DNA from: Rhodohalobacter sp. SW132
GTDB lineage: Bacteria; Bacteroidota; Rhodothermia; Balneolales; Balneolaceae
Direction: 5' to 3'
Length of the DNA: 64,000 nt
NCBI RefSeq assembly: GCF_003390325.1
Contig: NZ_QUOK01000006.1
Location: 1 to 64,000, forward strand
Shown here piece by piece: positions 36,596 through 45,835 of this stretch. Position 1 is the stretch's first letter. Each line of letters begins with the position of its first letter. The notes under the pieces are model-generated. The model did no database searches, was not told the DNA's origin, and saw nothing but the letters and a program-made list of their open reading frames with translations. The translations under genes were made by a program, and so were the position numbers.

Positions 36596-38215
36596 TTATG
36601 AATCATATAAAATTGAAAAATCTGCGAAATAAGCGTAGATCAGCAGAACGACGATCACCAGAAACACGCTGGCGTGTACGGAATATTTCCAGGGCGTCAT
36701 ATCCACATCCTCTGTGTATTCTTGCTCCCACTTTTCATCCAGCGGTTTGAAGTAACCGATGCCAACCATCAGTCCAACCAGCAGCACAAATGCAAGACCG
36801 AGGAAATGAAATTCGGTAATCTGGGCCACCCAGCCGCTGAACGGCGGAACGAAATATCCTATTGCTATTGTGCTGCAGCCAAGAACCAGTGCCCATTTTG
36901 CCGCAACCGGCGGGATTCTTTTTCCGACCATCCCGACAAAAATCACTGCCAGTATGGGAATAAAGTAAATCCCGTTCATCTGCTGCAGATATTGGAAAAT
37001 GCTTTCCTGTCCGATCAGCATCGGCGCGATGATCATTGCAGAAAATGCGACGATCCATCCAAATCCTTTTCCGGCTTTCACAATCTGCGCATCCGAAGCG
37101 TCTTTTTTCCACACAGCTTTATAGAAACCATATCCAAAAAGGGTTGAGCTGGCATTAAGTGCAGAGTTAAATGAACTGAGTATTGCACCCACCATCACTC
37201 CCGCAAATAATCCGGTCATCGGTGACGGCAGCACATCCCGTACAAGCACGCCGTAGGCGCTATCCGCATCAATTCCTGTGTCAGCGTAAAGATAAAAAGC
37301 GATGATTCCGGGAATAACAAGGTAGAGCGGGCCTAACAGCTTTAGCAAACCGGTGAGAAGTACACCTTTTTGCCCTTCTTCCAGGCTGCTGGCACCAAAT
37401 GTTCGCTGAATAATCTGCTGATTGGTACACCAATAGAAAACATTCAAGAGGAGCACACCGGTAAACAGTGTTGAAAACGGAACCTGTTGCTCCGGTCCGC
37501 CGATCGAGTTGAAACGTTCCGGGTTTGCTTCATTCAGTGTTTGCCATCCCTGAAACACGCCTTCACCGCCACTGACCGCCTGGAGCCCAAAATAGGTAAT
37601 GGCCAAACCGCCAATCAACAACCCGATACCGTTCAGTAGGTCGGATACCGCAATGGAGCTGAGCCCGCCAAAAAGAGCGTAAGCCGTACCGATCAGCCCT
37701 ACAACCCACACCGTTACCCAGATTACGCCTGTATATGAGTCAATTCCGGTTAACGCTTGTATATCAAGCATTCCAACGAGAGCAGTTGCGCCGGTATATA
37801 AAATAATCGGGAGCAGTATGGCAACATATGCACCCAGGAATATTAGGTTTGAGATCACCTGTGTACCGTGATCAAAACGAATCCCCAGAAACTGAGGAAC
37901 GGTGGCGATACCGCTTTTTAAGAACCGGGGCAGAAAATAGAGCGCCATCAATACGAGAGCCAAAACAGCAAGAACCTCCCATGCCATCACGCTCAAGCCA
38001 TCAATAAACGCAGAGCCGTTCAGGCCAACCATCTGCTCGGTAGACAAGTTGGTTAAAAGCAGTGAACCGGCAATAAATGGAAAACTGAGTCTTCGGCCCG
38101 CAAGATAATAACCATCGAGGCTTGAGATATCCTGATCACGCACCCACCACCAGGTAAATACAGCAACAAACAGAATAAAGAACAGAAAACTGCTGATAAT
38201 GATAAAATTTTCCAT
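36596..38215 (-). CDS. Sodium/solute symporter (SSS family), probable galactose transporter
   Basis: The 539-residue protein has about 14 membrane helices with SSS family features: SLDGYYLAGRRLSFPFIAGS, LLTNLSTEQMVGLNGSAF, GGLSSIAVSDLLNG and the NALNASSTLFGYGFY segment. It resembles SGLT/vSGLT-type sugar carriers. Its place directly before galK and galT argues that it carries galactose with sodium; the substrate is inferred. A 208-bp gap separates it from the beta-helix gene, leaving room for its own promoter. Confidence 0.88.
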   Translation of the reverse strand: MENFIIISSFLFFILFVAVFTWWWVRDQDISSLDGYYLAGRRLSFPFIAGSLLLTNLSTEQMVGLNGSAFIDGLSVMAWEVLAVLALVLMALYFLPRFLKSGIATVPQFLGIRFDHGTQVISNLIFLGAYVAILLPIILYTGATALVGMLDIQALTGIDSYTGVIWVTVWVVGLIGTAYALFGGLSSIAVSDLLNGIGLLIGGLAITYFGLQAVSGGEGVFQGWQTLNEANPERFNSIGGPEQQVPFSTLFTGVLLLNVFYWCTNQQIIQRTFGASSLEEGQKGVLLTGLLKLLGPLYLVIPGIIAFYLYADTGIDADSAYGVLVRDVLPSPMTGLFAGVMVGAILSSFNSALNASSTLFGYGFYKAVWKKDASDAQIVKAGKGFGWIVAFSAMIIAPMLIGQESIFQYLQQMNGIYFIPILAVIFVGMVGKRIPPVAAKWALVLGCSTIAIGYFVPPFSGWVAQITEFHFLGLAFVLLVGLMVGIGYFKPLDEKWEQEYTEDVDMTPWKYSVHASVFLVIVVLLIYAYFADFSILYDS

Positions 38216-38423
38216 GCTTTTTATGAATGTAGTAAGAAGTTAGTTTTCATAGGGTCTGGATATTTATTTAACCGGAAATTTCCATTGAACCACACTTTTT
38301 ATTGATAGATCTGTTAGCTGATCTTACCTGGAAAATATATAGCAAAGCGACCTGTTTTCACGGAGCAGAATACTACATACGGTTCATGTTTCCAATTCAA
38401 AAAAGTTGAAATAGTGATGATTT

Positions 38424-40526
38424 CTACTTTATCAGGGTCAGTTTTTTAGTTTGTGAGAAAGCACCCGCCTGCAACCGGTAAAAATATATCCCGCTAGACA
38501 GGCTGCTTGCGTTGAATTCAACCTGGTATAATCCTGCCGCCTGTCGCTGATTCACCAGCTCCTTTACCTCTCTGCCTGCCATATCAAATACTGTGAGCGT
38601 TATAAATTCTGATTCAGGGATCTGGTAGGAGATCTGTGTCGTCGGATTAAATGGGTTGGGGAAATTTTGATGAAGTGTAAATTGCCGCGGTGATTCCGCC
38701 GGTTGATTCAAAGACGTTTCAAGCCCGATCTCCTGGCAGGTTCCCCAAATGTAGGCAAACACTACATCTTCGTCGGGAATTACATATCCGCGGTCTGAAT
38801 CGTACCAGTCAGCACACTCTTCCGGTACGGTTTCCCGGTAATCCATGTAGTTGTCCCATGTATCTGTCGTCAGATAATAATAGGCTCCTTCATCGCCGGG
38901 AAATAAGGTTATTTCGTAAGTGTATATCTCATCACGAAGGTGCTCCATTTCCGCAATTTCCCAGTCGTTCAGGTGCCCGGTAATATAAACTCCACCTTCA
39001 TAATCTACTCCGGAATCGGCCATATCCACTTTGAAGGTAGCCTGTACTCCTTCTTCAGGTTCCGCCGTAGTTATCGTAGTTACAAAATTATCATAGACAT
39101 CATTACGTCCTTCAATTTGGGCGCCGTTTGTGAGCCAGACCAGTCCTTCCTCAAGTGAACTGTTACCTGGATATTCTGATTCAACATGCGCACGATAAGT
39201 CTGTTCATAGGTTTCAGATATGGCAACTTCATTGCCTGATATCACATTATCGATGATTGTCTCTTCAAAATCCTCATGGATACGAATCAAATCCGTGGTA
39301 TGACTGATCTGTGGATTTTCCTGACGGACAATATTATCAGCCAGGATGTTCCCACTGGTGGGGATCTGGCTTTCATGACTGCTGTTGATAAACATCCCGA
39401 CGATCCAGGAATCAACAACAGTATTACCCTTCACCTCATTATTCTGTGATCCGCTCAAAAGCCAGATGCCCCGCGGGAAATTTTTCACATAATTATTTTC
39501 TACCAGGTTATTCTGGCTGTCATTAGGCAGACGGATGCCCCCATACGTATCTCCCGGTGGATTTTCATTAATCAACTCATTTCCACTGAACACGTTATCC
39601 ACAGCCCTGGAAAGATTGATACCGGGTCCGGTAGGTGAATCGGCCGACCGTATAAATTTATTATCTATGATTACATTATCGCGGAATCTCAGATCCGGCA
39701 TATTTTCCCAGCCTGTGGAAAGTCCCCGGCCATCCATGTTATCAAAAATGGAGTTGGAAATGCGGGAGCTTTTGGCAAGACGAATGATGTTGCCCCCGGA
39801 ATTGGTCACATGAACGTGATCAATGGTAAGATCTCTGAAAGGCTCTTCTATCCATATCGCTCCGATCCATTCACCGAGTTCATACATATTAACATCAATT
39901 TTTAGATCTGACAGCTCCATACCTAAGGTCCGGTCATCGGAATAATGGTGAGAATGGGCAAACAGCGAACTGCGGGTATATCCCTCATGACCGGTATTTA
40001 TGATCACCGATCTGTCCATCCCCTCGCCTTTGATGCTGACCCCTTCCCAGAAACCCAGTTGCTGAGAGATATAGAACGTCCCTTCCGGGATGAATACTGT
40101 ACCCATTTGTTCAAGATCAAAAAAGTATCCAATGGCATCTAATATATAATCTGCCTGATCCTCTTCAATTTCACTCCGGGCGCCGTACCACCGTATATCT
40201 ATGGTATCATCTTCCATATCCCGGATCCATCTTCCCTCGTTGGTAACATCGGAGGCGATGATCATCCCGCCATCACCATCTTGTGTATTTTCAGCCTCAA
40301 ACGTAAAAAAACCGCCGCCGCCATCATCGGATTCCCAGTATCCTTTTACTTCTACCCTCAACTGGTCTTCAGGGTTTTCATATGCTTTCAGCTCAGCAAT
40401 TGTCTCAACTTCAACCTGGTCTTCCACGATCGCGTCATCTGCCCCTGCAACATCGAGTGCAAGCAGAGCGCTGTTAAATCCTAAGAACCATAATGCAACG
40501 ATCATTATTTGTATCATTTTAGACAT
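38424..40526 (-). CDS. Secreted right-handed beta-helix protein with T9SS sorting domain
   Basis: The 700-residue protein has a signal peptide (about 1-23), a pectate-lyase-3/parallel beta-helix domain (about 90-480; GTVFIPEGTFYIS, then many N-x-V/I turns such as NNLVENNYVKN), a beta-sandwich module (about 495-605) and a C-terminal type IX sorting domain beginning FPNPFNPTTQISYQIPE and ending KKLTLIK. It would be exported through the type IX system and attached to the cell surface or released. The helix could bind or cleave polysaccharide; no lyase catalytic set was identified. The beta-sandwich module is nearly the same at DNA level as one in the neighbouring GH53 gene. Confidence 0.83.
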   Translation of the reverse strand: MSKMIQIMIVALWFLGFNSALLALDVAGADDAIVEDQVEVETIAELKAYENPEDQLRVEVKGYWESDDGGGGFFTFEAENTQDGDGGMIIASDVTNEGRWIRDMEDDTIDIRWYGARSEIEEDQADYILDAIGYFFDLEQMGTVFIPEGTFYISQQLGFWEGVSIKGEGMDRSVIINTGHEGYTRSSLFAHSHHYSDDRTLGMELSDLKIDVNMYELGEWIGAIWIEEPFRDLTIDHVHVTNSGGNIIRLAKSSRISNSIFDNMDGRGLSTGWENMPDLRFRDNVIIDNKFIRSADSPTGPGINLSRAVDNVFSGNELINENPPGDTYGGIRLPNDSQNNLVENNYVKNFPRGIWLLSGSQNNEVKGNTVVDSWIVGMFINSSHESQIPTSGNILADNIVRQENPQISHTTDLIRIHEDFEETIIDNVISGNEVAISETYEQTYRAHVESEYPGNSSLEEGLVWLTNGAQIEGRNDVYDNFVTTITTAEPEEGVQATFKVDMADSGVDYEGGVYITGHLNDWEIAEMEHLRDEIYTYEITLFPGDEGAYYYLTTDTWDNYMDYRETVPEECADWYDSDRGYVIPDEDVVFAYIWGTCQEIGLETSLNQPAESPRQFTLHQNFPNPFNPTTQISYQIPESEFITLTVFDMAGREVKELVNQRQAAGLYQVEFNASSLSSGIYFYRLQAGAFSQTKKLTLIK

Positions 40527-40553
40527 GTTATGCTCCTGTTATTTTTATTATTG

Positions 40554-42692
40554 TTATTTGATCAGCGTTAATTTCCTGGTTTGAGTCTGTTCACCTGCCT
40601 GAAGTTGGTAGAGGTAGATACCGCTCGATAAATTCCCCGCATCCAGCTCTATGTGGTGATAGCCGCCGGACTTTAAACCAGTCGTAATTTCTTTTACTTC
40701 GCGTCCGGTCATATCAAAAAGTCTGAGTGAAACAACCGCCGATTCTGGAATCCGGAAGGAGATCTGAGTTGTGGGATTAAACGGATTAGGATAGTTTTGG
40801 AAGAGTTCAAAGTCTCCGGGTTTCTCCGTTCTTTCAGCCAAATTCGTCTCCAGCTGAATCTCCTGGCAGGTTCCCCATTTGTAGGCAAACTCCACATCTT
40901 CATCCGGAATTACATATCCCCTGTCGGATCCATACCAGTCAGCACACTCCTCGGGTACGGTTTCCCGGTAATCCATATAATTATCCCATGTATCTGTCGT
41001 CAGGTAATAATAGGCTCCTTCATCGCCGGAGCTCATCTCCAGGTCGTACGAATAAATATCTTCACCATCACTGTTCATCTGCATGATATCCCAATCGGTC
41101 AGATCGCCGGTTATGTACACACCGCCAGAAAAATCGACACCTGAGTCGGCCATATCTACCCGAAACGTGACGTTCACTTCTGTGGTGGCATACGCCGGAT
41201 CGCAGCTTGCCCATTTATAATCGAAAACCATATCTGAATCACCGACGATATACTCCCGATCGGTATCCCACCGGTCAGCGCACGCATCAGGTACGGTTTC
41301 GCGGGAATCCCAATCCTCACCATTCAGAAAATAGAAAGCGCCTTCACTCCCTTCGGGCAGATAAGTGAAGTAGCTGTAGATGCCTTCACCTTCATCCGCC
41401 ATTTGGACAAGTTCCCAATCGTCACCCCCCGTAAAATCACCGGTTACAAACACTCCTTCATCCGAAACGTCCACGCCTGACATATTAACTATAAACGTAA
41501 CTTTGGGGTCATGCGGGTTTTCATAAAATCGGCTGTTGGGCCATTTACCGGCCCCATTCTCCATGAAATTTGTGGTTTCAGGATCAAAAAACGCAACGTG
41601 CGTATGTGAGGAACCTATACCCCAGGGTGTGCGGCAGGGAGTATCCACCCAGGCCGGCTCCCAGAAAACCACCCCGGTTCCGCCGGCACGCATCACGGCG
41701 CGCGAGTAGTCAACCATATATTCCAGCTGTTTTTCCGGAATCACAGGCAGGTATTCCGGATCGGCCTCGTTGATAATTCCTCCGTATTGGTCAGACCACA
41801 AATAACCTGTTTCAACAGCCATCACATCGTAACCGGGGAACTCTTCAACCATCGTTTCAACGGCAGACTCGAGCTCCGCGATGCTACCTTCATGCCATGC
41901 ATAGTAATAGGAGAAACCCATCACATCAAAATCAGTAACACCGTGAGAGATTAGGTTTTTGTACCACCATTCAAGTCCATCTAAATTCGACCAATGCAGA
42001 GTAATTTTCGGGTTGATAGATGCCGTTTCACCCACTTCACGAACGGCCGAAATTCCTGCGTTGAAAATATCGGCATGACGCTGCCAGTCGTCGGCTGAAG
42101 AAACTGTACCGGCGGTTTCGAAGCTATCCTCTTCCGGGATATGAATCATGATCCCGGGATTGTTCTCATTTCCAACTTTGACGAATTCCGGCATCAGGCC
42201 GTTGCTGTCGAGCTCTTCCAGAACACGCTTTGTGTAGTGATACACTGAATCCGTAAGCGCTTCCGGATTTTCAGCAACGTCAAGCCATCTGCGCGGAATG
42301 AGCTGACGGCCGGGATCGGCCCAGAAATCGGAATAGTGAAAACCAAGCATCACCTCCATCCCTTCAGCCTGAGCCCTTTCAATTGTTTTTTTCACATCTT
42401 CGAGATCGCTGTAGTACGGTTTTACTCCTTCCGGCTGATCTAGCGGCTCCTGCCACCGGGATGGATCAACCCACAACCGAACACGAACAAGATTTGTGCC
42501 TTCATCGGCAAATATTTTAAAAGGGTCGGTTGGCTCACCCTGGAATTGATATTCTGCCCCACAATCTTCCATCTGGTTTACATAGGAGAGATCGGCTCCG
42601 AAATAGAAAGGCTGATCCTGTGCAGAAATCGAATTCAGCATCAGCAGTTTGAACAGCAGTAAAAGTCCGGCGTAGCGTAACAGTGTATTCAT
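40554..42692 (-). CDS. Secreted GH53 arabinogalactan endo-beta-1,4-galactanase with two beta-sandwich modules and T9SS sorting domain
   Basis: With the start at 42692 the protein has 712 residues: a signal peptide (1-24), a GH53 catalytic domain (about 27-405) with acid/base Glu176 in VGNENNPG and nucleophile Glu294 in AVETGY, two tandem ~105-residue beta-sandwich modules (about 407-515 and 525-630) and a type IX sorting domain (FPNPF-type block YPNPFNPTTQISFRIPE, ending KLTLIK). It should cut beta-1,4-galactan outside the cell. The ATG at 42776 would add 28 polar residues before the signal peptide; the chosen start is preceded by AGGA. It begins the galactan operon. Confidence 0.92.
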   Translation of the reverse strand: MNTLLRYAGLLLLFKLLMLNSISAQDQPFYFGADLSYVNQMEDCGAEYQFQGEPTDPFKIFADEGTNLVRVRLWVDPSRWQEPLDQPEGVKPYYSDLEDVKKTIERAQAEGMEVMLGFHYSDFWADPGRQLIPRRWLDVAENPEALTDSVYHYTKRVLEELDSNGLMPEFVKVGNENNPGIMIHIPEEDSFETAGTVSSADDWQRHADIFNAGISAVREVGETASINPKITLHWSNLDGLEWWYKNLISHGVTDFDVMGFSYYYAWHEGSIAELESAVETMVEEFPGYDVMAVETGYLWSDQYGGIINEADPEYLPVIPEKQLEYMVDYSRAVMRAGGTGVVFWEPAWVDTPCRTPWGIGSSHTHVAFFDPETTNFMENGAGKWPNSRFYENPHDPKVTFIVNMSGVDVSDEGVFVTGDFTGGDDWELVQMADEGEGIYSYFTYLPEGSEGAFYFLNGEDWDSRETVPDACADRWDTDREYIVGDSDMVFDYKWASCDPAYATTEVNVTFRVDMADSGVDFSGGVYITGDLTDWDIMQMNSDGEDIYSYDLEMSSGDEGAYYYLTTDTWDNYMDYRETVPEECADWYGSDRGYVIPDEDVEFAYKWGTCQEIQLETNLAERTEKPGDFELFQNYPNPFNPTTQISFRIPESAVVSLRLFDMTGREVKEITTGLKSGGYHHIELDAGNLSSGIYLYQLQAGEQTQTRKLTLIK

Positions 42693-42782
42693 AGAATTTA
42701 TCCTCAGCTCTGTTCTGTGTGATTTTTCACACTTCAGATGTAGTTTTTCTGATGGATTTTCATGCGAATGCGACAATCAGTG

Positions 42783-42796
42783 TGTTATCGTTAACA
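42783..42796. promoter_or_regulatory. LacI-type operator candidate upstream of the GH53 operon
   Basis: TGTTATCGTTAACA is a near-perfect 14-base palindrome with the central CG typical of LacI-family operators, about 90 bases upstream of the GH53 start. The LacI-family gene lies immediately on the other side of the repeat, 43116-44138. Confidence 0.6.
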
Positions 42797-42858
42797 TCAA
42801 AAATGTAGGTACTGATTGAATAACTTCCAAATGTATCCCTTCAACTTCCTGTTTTAAT

Positions 42859-43111
42859 TGAACTACCCTGGGACAGAGCCTACGAGGTATCAACTTGGAT
42901 CCTTTAACTTTTTGATCAATATGGAGTTTATTTTGAAGTGCCCCCCTCGATAAGGGGCCAATGGGGGATGACCTTTTATGCTTAACAACTACAAATGGAC
43001 ACTTCCGAACTCAGAGAGTTATCCCCCAGCTCTCTCCGTTCGCTTCCCCCTTCGAAGGGGGACTTTCACCCTTTCCGACTTAGCGGGCCGGGAATTAAAC
43101 CATTTATGATT
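42859..43111. repeat. Hairpin-rich ~250-bp repeat, copy B
   Basis: Same motif order as 32861-33127 and in the same orientation: GAACTACCCTGGGACAGAGC, CCTTTAACTTTTTGATCAAT, CAATGGGGGATGA, TTATCCCCCAGCTC, TCCGTTCGCTTCCCC, TTCGAAGGGGGAC and GGGCCGGGAATTAAAC. The left CCCCCTC...AGGGG stem carries changes relative to copy A. It lies between the GH53 operon and the end of the LacI gene. Confidence 0.85.
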
Positions 43112-43115
43112 GAAT

Positions 43116-44138
43116 CTAATTTGAATTACAGCCACACGATTTCCGGATCATCAATTCCGTTTTGAGCTCAATTTTTTCCGGCCGTTCATCGCTGTTTTGA
43201 ATCGTTTTGATAAGTTTTTTTGCCGCTTCTCGCCCAATCTCTTCCGCCGGCTGTTTAACGGAAGTAAGAGGACACTCCAGCAGGCGGGACCGGATATCGT
43301 CAGAAAAACCTGTAATTGCAATCTCATCCGGAACGGAGATCGAATGTTCTTTCATGCACTCCAGCGCTCCAATGGCTACAGGGTCGTTTACGGCAACAAT
43401 GGCATCCGGCCATTGATCTTTTGGTAGCTGCAGCAGTTTTTCCATTGCCCGGTAACCGCCTTTTTCAAGATAACCACTTTCGGCCATCAGGCTTTCATAT
43501 ACAGGAAAATCATTATCAGCCAGTGCTTCGAGATACCCTTCAAGCCTTTCTTTCCCGATGGATACATCCGGGCCATGTAAACATGCAATTCGCTTGTATC
43601 CGTGATCAATCAAATGTTGCGTCATTCGTTTAGATGCAGCTCTGTCATTCACACTTACGGTACTCGCCCCGATTCCGTCAATACACCGGTCAAAAAAAAC
43701 AAGGGGCAAACCGCTGTCAATCACTTCCTGGAAGTGGGAAAAATCCCCGGTGGTTTCAGAACAGGAGACTAAGATGCCATCAACCCGTTTTGATCGAAGA
43801 GTGTGCAGTGCTTTCTTTTCCCTCTCAAACGTTTCGGCTGAATTGGTTAAAATCAGCTGATAATCCTGCTGAAAAGTAATGTCATCAATTCCGCTGATAA
43901 CCTGAGCAAAAAATACATGCGATATTTCGGGGATAATCACACCGATGGTGAATGTCTTCTGCGAAACCAGGCTCTTAGCTACATGGTTTGGCGTGTAGCC
44001 CATACTGCGAGCCGTTTCAACTACCCGCTTTCGTGTGCGCTCATCCACATTATTGTGATTATTGAGTGCACGAGACACCGTCATTGCGGAAATGCCAAGT
44101 ACTTCAGCGATCTGTTTTAACGTAACATTTGACCCCAA
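43116..44138 (-). CDS. LacI-family transcriptional regulator
   Basis: The 340-residue protein has the LacI helix-turn-helix (VTLKQIAEVLGISAMTVSRAL, about 5-25) with hinge helix TPNHVAKSLVSQ, then a periplasmic-binding-protein-like sensor domain with TIGVIIPEISHVFFAQVISG and DAIVAVNDPVAIGALE. The C-terminus ends in a Cys pair (SCGC). It lies beside the galactan operon and the SusC cluster, and LacI-type palindromes occur upstream of both, so it may respond to a galactose-derived sugar. The effector is inferred. Confidence 0.9.
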   Translation of the reverse strand: MGSNVTLKQIAEVLGISAMTVSRALNNHNNVDERTRKRVVETARSMGYTPNHVAKSLVSQKTFTIGVIIPEISHVFFAQVISGIDDITFQQDYQLILTNSAETFEREKKALHTLRSKRVDGILVSCSETTGDFSHFQEVIDSGLPLVFFDRCIDGIGASTVSVNDRAASKRMTQHLIDHGYKRIACLHGPDVSIGKERLEGYLEALADNDFPVYESLMAESGYLEKGGYRAMEKLLQLPKDQWPDAIVAVNDPVAIGALECMKEHSISVPDEIAITGFSDDIRSRLLECPLTSVKQPAEEIGREAAKKLIKTIQNSDERPEKIELKTELMIRKSCGCNSN

Positions 44139-44310
44139 TTCGTCCTCCGATTCATTTCAGTGCGTTCATTAACTACAATCCTGTGGGCAGAATAAAGTGT
44201 TGCAGCTCCCCTCCAGATTGAAACCACAACGTATGGGTCCAATTAAAAAATAGTCTTATAAAATATGATGTCTCAAACCCGGCGACGCGCACCCGCGTTC
44301 GCTATATCAA

Positions 44311-44352
44311 AATAAAATGCTGCAGCACGGATGAACGCCACCCGTACTGCAG
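44311..44352 (-). terminator. Terminator of the Gfo/Idh/MocA gene
   Basis: CTGCAGCACGG (44320-44330) and CCGTACTGCAG (44342-44352) pair with one mismatch. Read on the minus strand the stem is followed by CATTTTATTTT, directly after the oxidoreductase gene. Confidence 0.7.
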
Positions 44353-44371
44353 TCTGCTTTATATTTTGAAA

Positions 44372-45712
44372 TCAAATTACTCTTGTTTCTCCCGGAACCG
44401 GCACGGGATAATACCCGTCATCATTCGGAAGTACCGGGGGTGTCATGTCCCAGCCCTGTTCGTCCGGTACAATTTTGAGGTCTGATTGAAAGGCTTCATC
44501 CCACCCAATCTCCTGACCTGAGTAGGTTGCCATTCGGCCCATAATTGCAGCCAGTGTACTTTTTGCACCAAAATCAGTGTCATCGATAACATTTCCATTG
44601 CGAATTGCTGCGAAAAGGTCATCGTGTTCCTGCTGATATGGATTGGGATCGTTGCTGCCATCGTGATCGTAATGAATATTTCCATTCCAATCCCGGATCA
44701 CCGTTTTATGGCTGCCATCGGTGTGAATGGTTCCGGTTGTCCCCTGGAAAACTTCATCCACACGGTTCATGCAGTTGGGCTTATGCCGGCACTGGCTGGA
44801 TATAACCGCACCACTGGGATACGTATACTCAACAAAATGGTGATCAAAGATTTCACCATGATCTTTGCCGGTTCGCACTTCCCGGCCGCCCATTCCCTGT
44901 GCTTTTACGGGGTATTCACCAATAAACCAGTTTGCCACATCAATATTGTGAATATGCTGTTCGAGGATATGATCTCCGCAGAGCCAGTTAAAATAGTACC
45001 AGTTTCGCATTTGGTACTCTATCTCAGATTGATCGGCTTCTCTTTCATTTACCCATACACCGCCACTGTTCCAGTAAACCTGACCTGATATAATCCGGCC
45101 GATCTCCTGGTTTTGAATCCGCTTCAGCGCTTCGTGGTAGTTGGTTTGATACCTTCGCTGAAGACCCACAACCACGTTCAGGTTTTTCCGCTTTGCTTCG
45201 CGGCCGGCATCCAGAACTTGGTGGACTCCCGGCACATCAGTAGCAACCGGTTTCTCCATAAATACATGTTTTCCTGCCTTTACAGCAGCTTCAAAATGTT
45301 TAGGCCGAAAACCGGGAGGTGCTGCCAGAATCACCACGTCAGCCAGATCTATTGCATTCTGATAGGCATCAAACCCAGTGAACTTATGCTCTTCGGGTAC
45401 ATCAAGCCGGCCCGTATCACCGTATCGCTGAGAAAGTGTGTTGTAGCAATCGTCCACACGGTTTCTGAATGCATCCGCGAGTGCAACGATTTTCACGCCT
45501 TCATCAGCCTGAAGTGCCTGGTTAGCCGCTCCGGTTCCGCGTCCACCGCAACCTATAACAGCTACTTTTAATTCACTGCTTGCAGCCGCAAATGCACTCG
45601 CTCCAACCGGTAGCGAGCCCAATATCAGCCCTCCTCCTACCGCCATTGACGCATTTTTGCAGAATTCTCTGCGAGATATAGCTGTTTTTATTGGTTTGTC
45701 TGGTTTATTCAT
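44372..45712 (-). CDS. Tat-exported Gfo/Idh/MocA family oxidoreductase
   Basis: The 446-residue protein has a twin-arginine signal (SRREFCK at 13-19, hydrophobic stretch to about 43), a Rossmann NAD(P) domain with VAVIGCGGRGTGAAN (about 51-65), the conserved EKPVATD and a C-terminal substrate domain. Exported members carry their cofactor folded through the Tat route and act on sugars or sugar derivatives, for example in 3-keto-glycoside chemistry; the substrate here is unknown. A 3-keto-sugar link with the DUF1080 protein of the neighbouring operon is possible but unproven. Confidence 0.88.
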   Translation of the reverse strand: MNKPDKPIKTAISRREFCKNASMAVGGGLILGSLPVGASAFAAASSELKVAVIGCGGRGTGAANQALQADEGVKIVALADAFRNRVDDCYNTLSQRYGDTGRLDVPEEHKFTGFDAYQNAIDLADVVILAAPPGFRPKHFEAAVKAGKHVFMEKPVATDVPGVHQVLDAGREAKRKNLNVVVGLQRRYQTNYHEALKRIQNQEIGRIISGQVYWNSGGVWVNEREADQSEIEYQMRNWYYFNWLCGDHILEQHIHNIDVANWFIGEYPVKAQGMGGREVRTGKDHGEIFDHHFVEYTYPSGAVISSQCRHKPNCMNRVDEVFQGTTGTIHTDGSHKTVIRDWNGNIHYDHDGSNDPNPYQQEHDDLFAAIRNGNVIDDTDFGAKSTLAAIMGRMATYSGQEIGWDEAFQSDLKIVPDEQGWDMTPPVLPNDDGYYPVPVPGETRVI

Positions 45713-45739
45713 AATCGTGTTCCGATTCAGTGTTGTGAG

Positions 45740-45747
45740 TAACGTTA
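45740..45747. promoter_or_regulatory. TAACGTTA palindrome upstream of the Gfo/Idh/MocA gene
   Basis: TAACGTTA is a perfect 8-base palindrome with central CG 28 bases upstream of the oxidoreductase start, matching the core of LacI-type operators. The outer positions do not extend the symmetry, so this is a weak candidate. Confidence 0.3.
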
Positions 45748-45835
45748 TTTAAAAAATCTATTAGATGGATTTGGCGATCTGTGCCAATTATATACCATTT
45801 ATATTATAGCAGATTTTATTTTTCCTTACGCAGTT

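Noticed and set aside
32861-43111. Composite transposon
   Set aside because: No transposase gene and no short terminal repeats were found at the flanking blocks; only the weaker cassette idea is kept as a finding.
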